Shown: piece after piece, positions 1 to 7,996 of the stretch
Layout of the letters: every line of letters begins with the position of its first letter
Position numbering within the stretch: the stretch's first letter is position 1
From: Oxalobacteraceae bacterium UBA6704
Lineage (GTDB): Bacteria > Pseudomonadota > Gammaproteobacteria > Burkholderiales > Burkholderiaceae_D
Direction: 5' to 3'
Length of the DNA: 17,907 bases
NCBI GenBank assembly: GCA_002454505.1
Contig: DKJA01000082.1
Span: forward strand, 1-17,907
Made by a program: the position numbers and the translations under genes
The notes under the pieces: model-generated
Database searches by the model: none
Seen by the model: the letters and a program-made list of their open reading frames with translations, nothing else
Told to the model about the DNA's origin: nothing

Positions 1-10
1 GACAGTCCCC
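1..10. repeat. Partial copy of a GGGGACAGTCCCC palindrome at the window edge
   Basis: The first ten bases, GACAGTCCCC, equal the last ten of GGGGACAGTCCCC, the reverse complement of the palindrome found whole at 14408-14420. The left end is cut by the window. A copy here implies that the DNA just before the first gene is intergenic. That this is a dispersed genomic repeat is inference from two locations in this window. Confidence 0.4.
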
Positions 11-34
11 AGCCGACGATTACAAGGAAAATTC

Positions 35-472
35 ATGCAAGCGAACGAACCGCAGCGCGACCCCGGCTTCAGGATTCCGGACGAGAAATCGCCGCAACCT
101 CCCGGCGGCGACGGCACCCTGTCCACCACGCCGCCGGCAGCTGGCATCGAGGTAGCGCCCGAGGGCGCGGCACCGGCCACCGACACGTCCACGCGCGACA
201 TCGCCATCGGCGGCGCCGTGTTCGTCGTGCTGCTGGTGGTGTTCTTCTTTGCCCGCAATGCCTTCGCCAACTACCTGGTGCGCCGGCGCGTGGCGCCATC
301 TTCAGCCGACACGGCCGGCTGGCTGCTGTTCTTCGGGCTGGCCTTCCTGTCCGCCGCCGTCGTGCTGGGCTTCGTGAACTCCACCAAGTTCCTCAACGTG
401 GCGATCACGGGCACGCTGCTGGTGTTCGGCATCGCCGCGATTGCCGGCGCATTGATCACCGGCCGCAGGTAA
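35..472 (+). CDS. Small three-helix membrane protein, first gene of the tubulin-like operon
   Basis: The protein has 145 residues and is not recognised as a named family. Residues 1-52 are polar and rich in Pro, Gly and Ala, without a signal peptide. Three hydrophobic segments follow, at about 55-77, 93-114 and 120-142, so the tail probably lies in the cytoplasm and the chain spans the inner membrane three times. The ATG at 35 follows an AAGGAA ribosome site at 24-29. The stop lies 9 bp before the tubulin-like gene, so the two are almost certainly co-transcribed. By position it may be a membrane anchor or partner of the tubulin-like protein; that role is inferred from context only. The gene may be first in its transcript, because a repeat-like sequence sits at the window start, but further upstream genes cannot be excluded. 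Confidence 0.8.
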   Translation: MQANEPQRDPGFRIPDEKSPQPPGGDGTLSTTPPAAGIEVAPEGAAPATDTSTRDIAIGGAVFVVLLVVFFFARNAFANYLVRRRVAPSSADTAGWLLFFGLAFLSAAVVLGFVNSTKFLNVAITGTLLVFGIAAIAGALITGRR

Positions 473-481
473 GGGGAAAAC

Positions 482-3400
482 ATGGATCCGGTCACGAAGA
501 AAACCGAACTGAAGATCGACCTGCGGCCCACGCTGTTCATCGGCACGGGCGGCACGGGCATGGAAGTGATGATGCGCATCCGGCGCCGCATCCTGTCCGC
601 CGTGTGGAACCGCAACCACCCGACGCGGGTGGAATCGATCGGCGAATTCCCCGTTGCGCGCTTCCTGCACATCGACCTCGATAACGGCGCCGTCATCGAT
701 GAAGGAAAATCGCAGCGCACCGACCCGTGGTATGAACTGGTCAAGCTGGGCGACGAGGAACGCCTCGTCGAACCGATCGACCTGCAGCAGTACCACGAGT
801 CGGACGACAGCCTGGCGCGCTTCCCGCTGATCGAAAGCTGGATGCCGCTGCGGCCGAAAAAACTGCGCTCGCTGGGCATCGATCCGTCGCTGGGCGCGGG
901 GCAGATCCGCGCCGTCGCGCGGCTCTACCTGTTCGACAAATATCCGAAGCTGCGCGGCCGTATAAAAGGTGCGCTGAACTTCCTCGCATCGAACGCGGGC
1001 ATCGAACGCAAGGACAATTACCAGCGCCTGGGCCTGCAGGTGGACACGTCGAAGTTCCGCATCGTCGTCATCGGCTCGAATGCCGGCGGTACCGGTGCCG
1101 GCACGGCGCTGGACCTGGGCTGGATCGCCAAGGCCATCGCCCGGCAGGAAGTGGCGGACAGCCAGGTGGACCTGGTGATGTTCATGCCGAGCGGGTATGC
1201 GCGCGCCAACAAGGAGCGTACCGAGGCCAATGCCTACGCCACGCTGATGGAACTGGAAACGGCGATGCGCGACATGAACGCGCAGGTGCGCTGGGCCGAT
1301 CCGGACAGCCTGACGGGCCGCGGCGCGCCGTTCGACGACGTGTACTTCGTCGATACGGCGAACCTGTCGAACAAGGCCACGCAGGACGTCAAGGACGCCT
1401 ACCAGATGGTGGCCGATTCGCTGTTCGAGGATTTCGCATCGGCCGATTTCGCCAACCGCAAGCGGTCGGTGGCCGTCAACCAGCAGCAGCACAAGCTGGG
1501 GCCGTTCAATCCGCGCGTGCCGGAGCAGCGCTTCGGCGACATGCGGCTGTCGTACTCGAAAGTGTATTCGGCGTTCGGCCAGTCCGTGCTCGACACGCAG
1601 CAAAGCCTGCGCGACGACATCCGCGCCTATGAACTGGCGGCGCTGATGGTGAAGGCGTTCTTCGGCATCGCCGGCACCGACGGGGCGCCAGCAAGGCGCG
1701 CTGGCGACGGCGAACGCGACGTGTTCATGCGCGAGCAGATGGCCATGGCCGAACGGCCGTTCGACGAATTCCCCGACTTCCGCAAGGGCACGGTGGATGT
1801 GGCGCCGTTCCAGGAATACGTGCTGCTCGACCAGCTGCTGATGGACAAGGACCAGCGTTCGCTGCTGGAGCGCGTCGAGGCCAAGGTGCAGACGGAGATC
1901 GACCGCATCACCGGTGACTACGACCTGAAGGAATGGCGCGCCAAGATCGCCGAACTGCTGCCGCAGCTGGAGCGGGATGCGATCCGCGAGGCCGGCGCCA
2001 CGGCCGAAACCAGCGAGGACCGGCTGAAACGCCACACGGCCGAACTGGTGACCCGCATGAAGGGCCGCGTGCGCGACCGGCTGTATGCGCTGCTGGACGA
2101 CCGCCGCCAGGGCGGGCTGGAATTCGTGCTGTCGCTGCTGGAGCAGATCAAGGCCCGCATCGCCCAGCGCGATATCCCCCGCATGGACCACAACGCGCGC
2201 CGCTACCGCGAACTGCGCGATGCGCTGCGCACGCGGCAGGTCGAGGAGTCGCTGAACAACCTGTCGCAGGCCGCGCACAAATGGCTGAACGCCAGCGCGC
2301 AGGCGCGCGAAGTGATCGTGCACGCCAAGCGCGACATCGCCGACTACCTGCGCTTCCACCTGTTGGCTGTCGCGGCGGGGCAGGCGACGGAAGTGCTGCG
2401 GCAGATGTCGGCATGGCTGGGCGATCCGCAGTCCGTCGACGACAAGGGCCAGGCCAGCTGGTCCGGCATCGCCGGCGAGTTCCAGGAAGGGCGCCGCAGC
2501 GTCGAAGCGATGCTGGGCGCTGTGGACCAGCGCGTGGCGCAGCTGCGCGCCGATGCGGGCCACGAACATGCCACGTACATGAAGCTGGCGAACGACGAGC
2601 CGCTGCCGCCCGTGAAGCTGACGGGCGACGTGTCGGCATGGAGCGAGGAAGTGCTGCTGGAATTCGGCGGCTCGGCGCGGCTGTTCCCGCAGCTGACCGA
2701 TGAAAAGCTGCGCGCGTCGCTGCTGCTGAAACTGTTCCGCCGCGCGCAGACGCAGTTGTCCGCCGAGGCGATCGACAGCGAGCCGGCCGATCCGCTGCTG
2801 GAGCGGCTGCTGGCGATGACGGCGCCGGAACGGCAGCGCGTGTTCAACGAATGGATCCGCAGCGCGATGCCGTGGGTGAACGCGCGCTTCTCGGCCGAGT
2901 TCACGCCGAACGCGGACCAGTTCAAGTGCTTCATCGGCGTCGGCGACGTCAATGCGTGGAAGCGGCTCGACGCGGAGATCCGCGCGGCCGTCCCCACCGG
3001 CTACTTCCATGGCGACCTTGTGAACGTGGTGAACACGGGCGTGAAAGGCCGCGCGGTGTGCTACATCGAGCTGTCCGGCTTCCCGATGACGGTGCTGCGG
3101 GGGCTGCCCACGTGGCGCACGTCGTACCAGATCGAGAACCAGAAGATCCCCACCCACCTGCACTTCGATGCGACGCGCTTCCGGCACCCGATGGCGCCCG
3201 GCATGGACGAACTGAATCGTCTCGCCGACGATTACGAATGGTTCCTGCAGGCCGTGGCAACCGGTGTCCTGAAACGGAAGGCGGACCTGGCCGACCGCGA
3301 GGCGTCGTTCCAGCCGCGCGGCCAGTACGTGTTCGAAGTGGAGCAGGGTTCCGGCGAATGGCTGCAGGTGGGGAACGAGTATGCGATCCGCGCCAACGGC

Positions 3401-4081
3401 CTGCCGCCATATTATCGCGAGCAGATCGTCGCCGGCGTGCAGCAGCGGCTGGCCCGCATGGGATCGCACCAGTTGCTGCTGCTGGCGGCATTGATGCGGC
3501 ACTACCAGCTGCGCGTGTTCCAGCCGCGACTGGAAGTGGACGAGACGGGCGCCGAGCTGCCGTCGCCGTCGCTGCCGAACATCACGGCGAAACGGCTGCA
3601 CGACGAATGGCTGCGCCGCGCGCTGGCCGCCGAACCGGCGCTGGCCGGCCTGGAGGAACGCGCGCTGGACCTGCTGCCGCAGTGGAGCGAGCCGGTGCCG
3701 GGTTCGGCGCTGGATGCCTATCCGTGGGAAGTGCAGCACAGCGCCGACAAGCGCGTGCCGCGGCCCGAGTACCTGGCCGGCGACACGGCCGCCGCGGCGC
3801 TGCTGCATCCGCAGGCGCACCATGCTGTCCCGGTATCGCAGGCGAGCGGCGCGCTGTATAAGGTGTTTGTCGACCGCATCCAGCAGGGCCCGTACACGGT
3901 GGCCGAACTGGCGCAGCGGATCGCGCGCGGCGAAGTCACGGCCGCGACCAAGGCGTGGAACATGCAATGGGTGCCGCACAAGGACCAGTGGCAGCCGGCC
4001 GGCGCGCTGCCGGACCTGGCGCCGCTGTTCGGCGCGGCCGCGATTCCCGACCCGCTGGACGACATTCCCGATCCGGAGTAG
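482..4081 (+). CDS. Tubulin/FtsZ-superfamily protein (Tubulin_2-like) with C-terminal GYF_2-like domain
   Basis: The protein has 1199 residues. Residues 17-30 form a strand followed by a Gly-rich turn (IGTGGTG), and residues 202-208 are GGTGAGT, the tubulin/FtsZ signature loop that binds GTP phosphates. The stretch GAGQIR at 138-143 and the SxVYSAFG region near 360-370 also fit the large prokaryotic tubulin-like family. I could not find a clear NxDxxD-type T7 catalytic loop, so GTP binding is better supported than hydrolysis. A long, charged, helical middle (about 450-720) may form coiled coils. Residues 1126-1183 resemble a GYF_2 domain (QGPYTVAEL, then a W-rich end), normally used to bind proline-rich peptides. 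No signal peptide or membrane helix is seen, so it should be cytoplasmic. A strong AAGGGGA ribosome site precedes the ATG. Makarova and Koonin described FtsZ-like families of unknown mechanism tied to membrane remodelling; membership here is inferred from motifs. Confidence 0.87.
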   Translation: MDPVTKKTELKIDLRPTLFIGTGGTGMEVMMRIRRRILSAVWNRNHPTRVESIGEFPVARFLHIDLDNGAVIDEGKSQRTDPWYELVKLGDEERLVEPIDLQQYHESDDSLARFPLIESWMPLRPKKLRSLGIDPSLGAGQIRAVARLYLFDKYPKLRGRIKGALNFLASNAGIERKDNYQRLGLQVDTSKFRIVVIGSNAGGTGAGTALDLGWIAKAIARQEVADSQVDLVMFMPSGYARANKERTEANAYATLMELETAMRDMNAQVRWADPDSLTGRGAPFDDVYFVDTANLSNKATQDVKDAYQMVADSLFEDFASADFANRKRSVAVNQQQHKLGPFNPRVPEQRFGDMRLSYSKVYSAFGQSVLDTQQSLRDDIRAYELAALMVKAFFGIAGTDGAPARRAGDGERDVFMREQMAMAERPFDEFPDFRKGTVDVAPFQEYVLLDQLLMDKDQRSLLERVEAKVQTEIDRITGDYDLKEWRAKIAELLPQLERDAIREAGATAETSEDRLKRHTAELVTRMKGRVRDRLYALLDDRRQGGLEFVLSLLEQIKARIAQRDIPRMDHNARRYRELRDALRTRQVEESLNNLSQAAHKWLNASAQAREVIVHAKRDIADYLRFHLLAVAAGQATEVLRQMSAWLGDPQSVDDKGQASWSGIAGEFQEGRRSVEAMLGAVDQRVAQLRADAGHEHATYMKLANDEPLPPVKLTGDVSAWSEEVLLEFGGSARLFPQLTDEKLRASLLLKLFRRAQTQLSAEAIDSEPADPLLERLLAMTAPERQRVFNEWIRSAMPWVNARFSAEFTPNADQFKCFIGVGDVNAWKRLDAEIRAAVPTGYFHGDLVNVVNTGVKGRAVCYIELSGFPMTVLRGLPTWRTSYQIENQKIPTHLHFDATRFRHPMAPGMDELNRLADDYEWFLQAVATGVLKRKADLADREASFQPRGQYVFEVEQGSGEWLQVGNEYAIRANGLPPYYREQIVAGVQQRLARMGSHQLLLLAALMRHYQLRVFQPRLEVDETGAELPSPSLPNITAKRLHDEWLRRALAAEPALAGLEERALDLLPQWSEPVPGSALDAYPWEVQHSADKRVPRPEYLAGDTAAAALLHPQAHHAVPVSQASGALYKVFVDRIQQGPYTVAELAQRIARGEVTAATKAWNMQWVPHKDQWQPAGALPDLAPLFGAAAIPDPLDDIPDPE

Positions 4082-4084
4082 GCA

Positions 4085-5263
4085 GTGAGCGTCGACTACC
4101 ACTGCGTCAACGGCGCATGCGGGCGGCGTTTTCCGCGCGCCGTGACGTATTGCCCTTATTGCGGTACCGCGCAGGCGGCTGCGCCCGTGCGGGCAGCGCC
4201 CGTGACGCCGCCGCCCGCAGTGCAACCGCCGCCACCGGCACCGCCCGTGCAAGCGCCGCCGGCACCGCCACGCCAGCCGGCGCCACCACCGCCCGCCGCC
4301 GCACCGAAGGCCGCGCCGTCCGCACCGGCAACGCCAGCGTCTCAAGCGCATCCGCCGCTGCGCAAGCCCGTATCGAAATTCACCTGGTTCCTCGTCGTGC
4401 TGTTCCTGCTGGCGGTATGGTTCCTGGCACGGCCGGGCGATCCCGGGCGCCGGCTCGACAACCGCGTGCAGGAAGCGGTGGCGCTGACGGAATCCTGCCG
4501 CATCGCCGAGGCGCGTGCGGAACTGAAGGCGCTGCGTACCGAGAAGGCCACCGCAGCCCAGCTGGACGAAGTGCAGAAGGCGATCACCGCCACGGCGAAC
4601 GCCTGCGAGAAAAAAGAGCAACGCACCAAGGCATGGGCCGACACGCGGGCCGCACTGGAAGCAGCACTGGCGGCAGGCACGCCGGACAAGGCCGCCACCC
4701 GCCTGACCACCTTCGTGCGCAAATGGAAGGACGACGACAGCACGCGCGAATGGCGCGGCCGCATCGACGACGCGCGCGCCGAAAAACTGCTCGACGAGGC
4801 GAATGCCTGCCTGGCCCGCAAGGACCGCGCGTGCGTGGAAGCGAAACTGTCCGCGGCGGACAAACTGGCCCGCCCCGCCGCGCAGCCGCGGCTGCAGGCA
4901 CTGCGCGAGGCCCTGTCCCGGCTACTGGAATCGACGTTGCTGGAGCAGGGCGGTACGGCGTCGCGCGCGGCACCACCCGCTTATCCGCCGGCGCTGCAGG
5001 CCACGCCGCCAGGTGTCATTTCAACGGCTGCCCTGGCGCAGCCGGACGAACGCGAGGCGAGAAGGCTGCAGGTGGAAGCGGAGCGCGAGCTCGCTTCCGG
5101 CAATTACCGCAGCGCGATGGGCCGCGCCGGCCAGTGCGCGGCGCTGACGCCGGGCGGCAGCCAGGCCTGCCAGGCGCTGCGCGACCGGGCCGCGCGGCTC
5201 GACCGCGAGTTCCAGGCCTGCCTGGCCGGCGGGCATGACTGGATAGCCCAGCGTTGCGAGTGA
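4085..5263 (+). CDS. Zinc-ribbon protein with Pro-rich linker and single membrane helix
   Basis: The protein has 392 residues and starts with GTG, 3 bp after the tubulin-like gene stops; GGAG at the end of that gene serves as ribosome site, so translation is probably coupled. Residues 7, 12, 23 and 26 are cysteines in a C-x4-C...C-x2-C zinc ribbon. Residues about 31-95 are a Pro/Ala linker with several Pro runs. A membrane helix follows at about 99-115. The rest (120-392) is charged and helical, with Cys residues near several helix ends that could form disulfides if it is periplasmic. The likely topology is ribbon and Pro tract inside, helical domain outside. The Pro tract is a plausible ligand for the GYF_2-like domain of the upstream protein; that link is inference. 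No enzyme motif is visible. Confidence 0.82.
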   Translation: MSVDYHCVNGACGRRFPRAVTYCPYCGTAQAAAPVRAAPVTPPPAVQPPPPAPPVQAPPAPPRQPAPPPPAAAPKAAPSAPATPASQAHPPLRKPVSKFTWFLVVLFLLAVWFLARPGDPGRRLDNRVQEAVALTESCRIAEARAELKALRTEKATAAQLDEVQKAITATANACEKKEQRTKAWADTRAALEAALAAGTPDKAATRLTTFVRKWKDDDSTREWRGRIDDARAEKLLDEANACLARKDRACVEAKLSAADKLARPAAQPRLQALREALSRLLESTLLEQGGTASRAAPPAYPPALQATPPGVISTAALAQPDEREARRLQVEAERELASGNYRSAMGRAGQCAALTPGGSQACQALRDRAARLDREFQACLAGGHDWIAQRCE

Positions 5264-5342
5264 CAGCAGGAAGCGATACGACAAACCAGCGCGATTTTTG
5301 CTAAGCTGGCAAGCCAGAGAAACCAGCACGAAGGAGTCCGCC

Positions 5343-5705
5343 ATGAACCCAGCCATCCGATCTTCCCGCCTGCTGGCGGCAGGCCTGCTGTCCGTGGCCG
5401 TGCTGCTGGCCGGCTGCCACAAGGAAGACGACCGCCGCATCGAGGGCGCCGCTGAAAAGGCCGGCCGCGAAATCGACGACGCCACGGAGAAGGCGGCCGT
5501 CCACCTGGAAAAGGCCCGCGAGGACTTCCAGCAGGCGGCCAGGGAAACGGGCCGCGAACTCGATAAAGCCGCCGGCGAGGCGGGCCGCCACCTGAACAAC
5601 GCCGCCGAAGTGGTGGGCGAGAAGCTGGAACGGGCCGGCGAGAAGGTGCAGGAAAACGCCCGCGCCTCGCGGGAAGATGCGGAGCGCAAGCCCGAGAAGA
5701 AGTGA
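5343..5705 (+). CDS. Small lipoprotein with amphipathic helical (apolipoprotein/LEA-like) repeats
   Basis: The protein has 120 residues. A signal peptide (1-24) ends in the lipobox LAGC, with Cys25 as the lipidated residue; Lys26 and Glu27 follow, so no Asp at +2 argues for inner-membrane retention and outer-membrane sorting is expected. The mature part is a charged Ala/Glu/Lys helix in which Lys-Ala, Ala-Gly-Arg and Asp/Glu patterns recur about every 11 residues, as in apolipoprotein-like and LEA-like proteins. The ATG at 5343 is preferred over an in-frame TTG at 5298 because AAGGAG lies at 5331-5336 and because the lipobox is then correctly placed. It lies 79 bp after the tubulin-like operon and could be on the same transcript or have its own promoter. 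A role in envelope stress is a guess. Confidence 0.85.
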   Translation: MNPAIRSSRLLAAGLLSVAVLLAGCHKEDDRRIEGAAEKAGREIDDATEKAAVHLEKAREDFQQAARETGRELDKAAGEAGRHLNNAAEVVGEKLERAGEKVQENARASREDAERKPEKK

Positions 5706-5706
5706 C

Positions 5707-5722
5707 CTGAGGGGGGCCTCAG
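5707..5722. terminator. Hairpin between convergent genes, possible weak terminator
   Basis: CTGAGG and CCTCAG form a perfect 6-bp stem around a GGGG loop. It sits exactly between the lipoprotein stop (5705) and the diguanylate cyclase stop (5719-5721), overlapping the latter. Only TT follows it on the plus strand, and no U tract is present on either side, so intrinsic termination is doubtful. Confidence 0.35.
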
Positions 5723-7833
5723 TTCCCCGTCTTCGCCAGCGGCACCACGTTCGACGGTGGTACGTCCGGTGCGTCGCCCAGCACGATGGACAGGTCGACG
5801 AAGCCGTTCCGCCACGCCATCTCCAGGTTCTGCTCGATCGCCTCCATCGACGTCTGCGCGAAATTGGCGAAGCCGCGCACGCCGTAGGCGCGGTTGCGGC
5901 CGTGCGACTTGGCCAGGTACAGCGTCATGTCCACCAGGTTGACGGCGCGCTCCCATGACAAAGGCGTATCGCCCGGCACCAGCGGGAACGGCGCGAAGCC
6001 CACCGACACATTGACCTGGATCTGCGTGCCCTGGTATTCCAGCGACTGCGACGAGATGGCCTGCAGGATGCGGCGTGCCACGTCGTCCACGCCGTCGCGC
6101 GTGACGGACGGCAGGAAGGCGAGGAATTCCTCGCCGCCCCAGCGCACGATCATGTCCGTCTCGCGCAGCGCGATGCGCAGGTTTTCCGCGATCATCCGCA
6201 ATACCGCATCGCCGGCCGCGTGGCCGTAAGTGTCGTTGACGTGCTTGAAGTGATCAACGTCCAGCAGGAACAGCGCACCGACGATGTCGTCGCCGGCAGG
6301 GGCGGCGCGGCGCTCCACCAGCGCATGGTGGCGCATGAATTCCTGGAAGTGGCGGCGGTTGTACAGCGCCGTCAGCGGATCGAGCACGCTCTGCTGCTTC
6401 AGTTCCAGGTTCTTTACTTCCAGCTGCGCGTTGGCCTGCCGGACCTTGCGGTACAACAGCCCCACGATGACGGCCACCAGCGCGGTGACGACGGCCAGCA
6501 GCCACCAGATCTTCTGCTGCAGGCGGCGGTTGTCCAGTTCCGCGCTTTTCACCCGGTTCTCCTGGCGCAGCGCTTCCATCTGCTGCTGGTTCTTTTCGGT
6601 GTCGTACTTCTGCTGCAGTTCCAGCACGGCCTTGCGGCTTTGTTCGGCAAACAGCTCGTTGGACAGCGTGCGCTCGCGGTGATACGCGGCGATGGCGGCC
6701 GCATGGTCGCCGGCCCGTTCCAGCGCCGCGCCGTATTCGACCAGCAGGCGCTGCATGTCGGGCTTCTTGCCGCCTTTCTCGTATTCGACCAGGCCGGCCT
6801 CGAACTGCTTCTTGCCTTCGGCCGTGCGGCCCATGCCCAGGTAGGCCTGGCCCAGGTTGACGCGGGCGATGGCCGCGTCGGTGGTGCTCTGCACGGCGGT
6901 GGCGGCCTTCAGTGCCTGGTCCGCGTAGTCGAGCGCGCGGACATTGTTGCCGTCCTTCAGATAGCTGTCGGACAGGTTCACCAGCGTCTTGGCGATCATC
7001 TGGCGCGCACCCAGCCGGCGTTCGACGGCCAGGCCGTCGAGCAGCGCGCGGCGGGCCCGCGCCGGCTGGTCGGAATCGATCGCCAGGCCGTATTCGGTGG
7101 ACAGCGCAATCGCCAGGCGGCCCGGCGACGCCATCGTGCGTGCCACGGCCACGGATTCCTGCTGGGTTTCCCAGCCTTTCTCGTACTGGCGCATGTCCGT
7201 GTACAGCTGCACCAGCGCATTGAGCGCGCTGGCCAGCGGCACCTTGTCGTCGGCGATGCGGCGCGACAGGTCGGTGGCGGCCTGCAGCTTGGCCAGCGCT
7301 GCCGGGTAGTTGCCCTGTTCCTGGAACGACTGGCCGGCCGTGATCATCGTCTGCACCCGCAGCGGCAGGTCGGTGGTGAACTGGGCGACGCGTTCCGCCT
7401 CGAACGCCGCCGCGCGTGCCGCGGCCAGCTGGTTCAGCGCGAACAGCGAATAGGTGCGCGTCAGCAGACCCTTGGCGAGGGCCACGTCGTCATGCTGGGC
7501 GCGGCCGTAAGCCACCAGTTCTTCGGCCAGCGCGAGGCCGCGCTGATTGTCGCCGGCCCGGCGCACGGCACTGCTGTACAGGCTGAGGAATTCGGCATGC
7601 GTGGCCACCGGCGCGCTGCGCGCCTGCGCTTCCAGTCCGCGCAGCCGCTGCACGGCGTCGTCCGGCACGAAGCGCACCATCTCGCGCGTCTGCTCCAGCT
7701 GGAGGTCGAGCCGCGTGGGAGGCGCCGCCATGGCGGGCGGGTGGCCGGAAAACGCCGCGGCAAGCAGCAGCGCAGTCAGTCGTACGGACGGGCGGGAACG
7801 GCGGAAAAAGGAGAAAGGCGCGATACCGGGCAA
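5719..7833 (-). CDS. Membrane diguanylate cyclase with periplasmic TPR sensor region
   Basis: It makes the second messenger c-di-GMP from two GTP. Residue numbers here count from an upstream GTG at 7854 (711 residues). A signal or anchor helix lies at about 24-44. A periplasmic region of TPR-like helical repeats spans about 80-400, a coiled coil 400-448 and a membrane helix 450-468. The cytoplasmic GGDEF domain runs from DPLTALYNRRHF (492) through LLDVDHFKHVND (530) to the active-site GGEEF at 573-577. An RETD motif at 564-567, five residues before GGEEF, is the product-inhibition I-site. No EAL or HD-GYP domain is present. I chose the TTG at 7833 because GAGGA lies seven bases before it, while the GTG at 7854 has no ribosome site; with TTG the protein has 704 residues. 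It is convergent with the lipoprotein and appears to be transcribed alone from 7884-7889. Confidence 0.9.
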   Translation of the reverse strand: MPGIAPFSFFRRSRPSVRLTALLLAAAFSGHPPAMAAPPTRLDLQLEQTREMVRFVPDDAVQRLRGLEAQARSAPVATHAEFLSLYSSAVRRAGDNQRGLALAEELVAYGRAQHDDVALAKGLLTRTYSLFALNQLAAARAAAFEAERVAQFTTDLPLRVQTMITAGQSFQEQGNYPAALAKLQAATDLSRRIADDKVPLASALNALVQLYTDMRQYEKGWETQQESVAVARTMASPGRLAIALSTEYGLAIDSDQPARARRALLDGLAVERRLGARQMIAKTLVNLSDSYLKDGNNVRALDYADQALKAATAVQSTTDAAIARVNLGQAYLGMGRTAEGKKQFEAGLVEYEKGGKKPDMQRLLVEYGAALERAGDHAAAIAAYHRERTLSNELFAEQSRKAVLELQQKYDTEKNQQQMEALRQENRVKSAELDNRRLQQKIWWLLAVVTALVAVIVGLLYRKVRQANAQLEVKNLELKQQSVLDPLTALYNRRHFQEFMRHHALVERRAAPAGDDIVGALFLLDVDHFKHVNDTYGHAAGDAVLRMIAENLRIALRETDMIVRWGGEEFLAFLPSVTRDGVDDVARRILQAISSQSLEYQGTQIQVNVSVGFAPFPLVPGDTPLSWERAVNLVDMTLYLAKSHGRNRAYGVRGFANFAQTSMEAIEQNLEMAWRNGFVDLSIVLGDAPDVPPSNVVPLAKTGN

Positions 7834-7840
7834 TGGGTAA

Positions 7841-7845
7841 TCCTC
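7841..7845 (-). promoter_or_regulatory. Ribosome binding site deciding the TTG start of the diguanylate cyclase
   Basis: On the minus strand the sequence is GAGGA, then seven bases, then TTG (7833). The competing GTG at 7854 is preceded only by GC-rich sequence with no purine tract. The site itself lies inside the reading frame that would start at the GTG. Confidence 0.6.
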
Positions 7846-7883
7846 GTGCTGCACCGCGCGCAGTGGGGCGCGGCTATCGCCCG

Positions 7884-7889
7884 ATTATA
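7884..7889 (-). promoter_or_regulatory. Perfect -10 box (TATAAT) upstream of the diguanylate cyclase
   Basis: Minus-strand TATAAT lies about 50 bp before the proposed TTG start, in the only gap (7855-7996) between the exporter gene and the cyclase. A good -35 is not visible at 16-18 bp, so the promoter may need an activator. The rest of the gap is AT-richer and contains the short palindrome ACAATTGT, without other recognised sites. Confidence 0.45.
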
Positions 7890-7996
7890 GGCCGCTTGCC
7901 CGTGGCCGCATGCCGCGGAAATGATTTTTTACTACTTCGTTACCTGCAACGGGCATTTACGCAACACAATTGTTTTAATGGCATCTTCGACCGCGA

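Noticed and set aside
302..4621. A 1439-codon open frame on the minus strand across the tubulin-like operon
   Set aside because: It is antisense to well-supported genes and has an Arg/His/Gln/Ala-rich composition with no motif, as expected from the complement of high-GC codons.
6220..7890. A 556-codon plus-strand frame opposite the diguanylate cyclase
   Set aside because: It has shadow composition; the GGDEF, I-site and TPR features are on the other strand.
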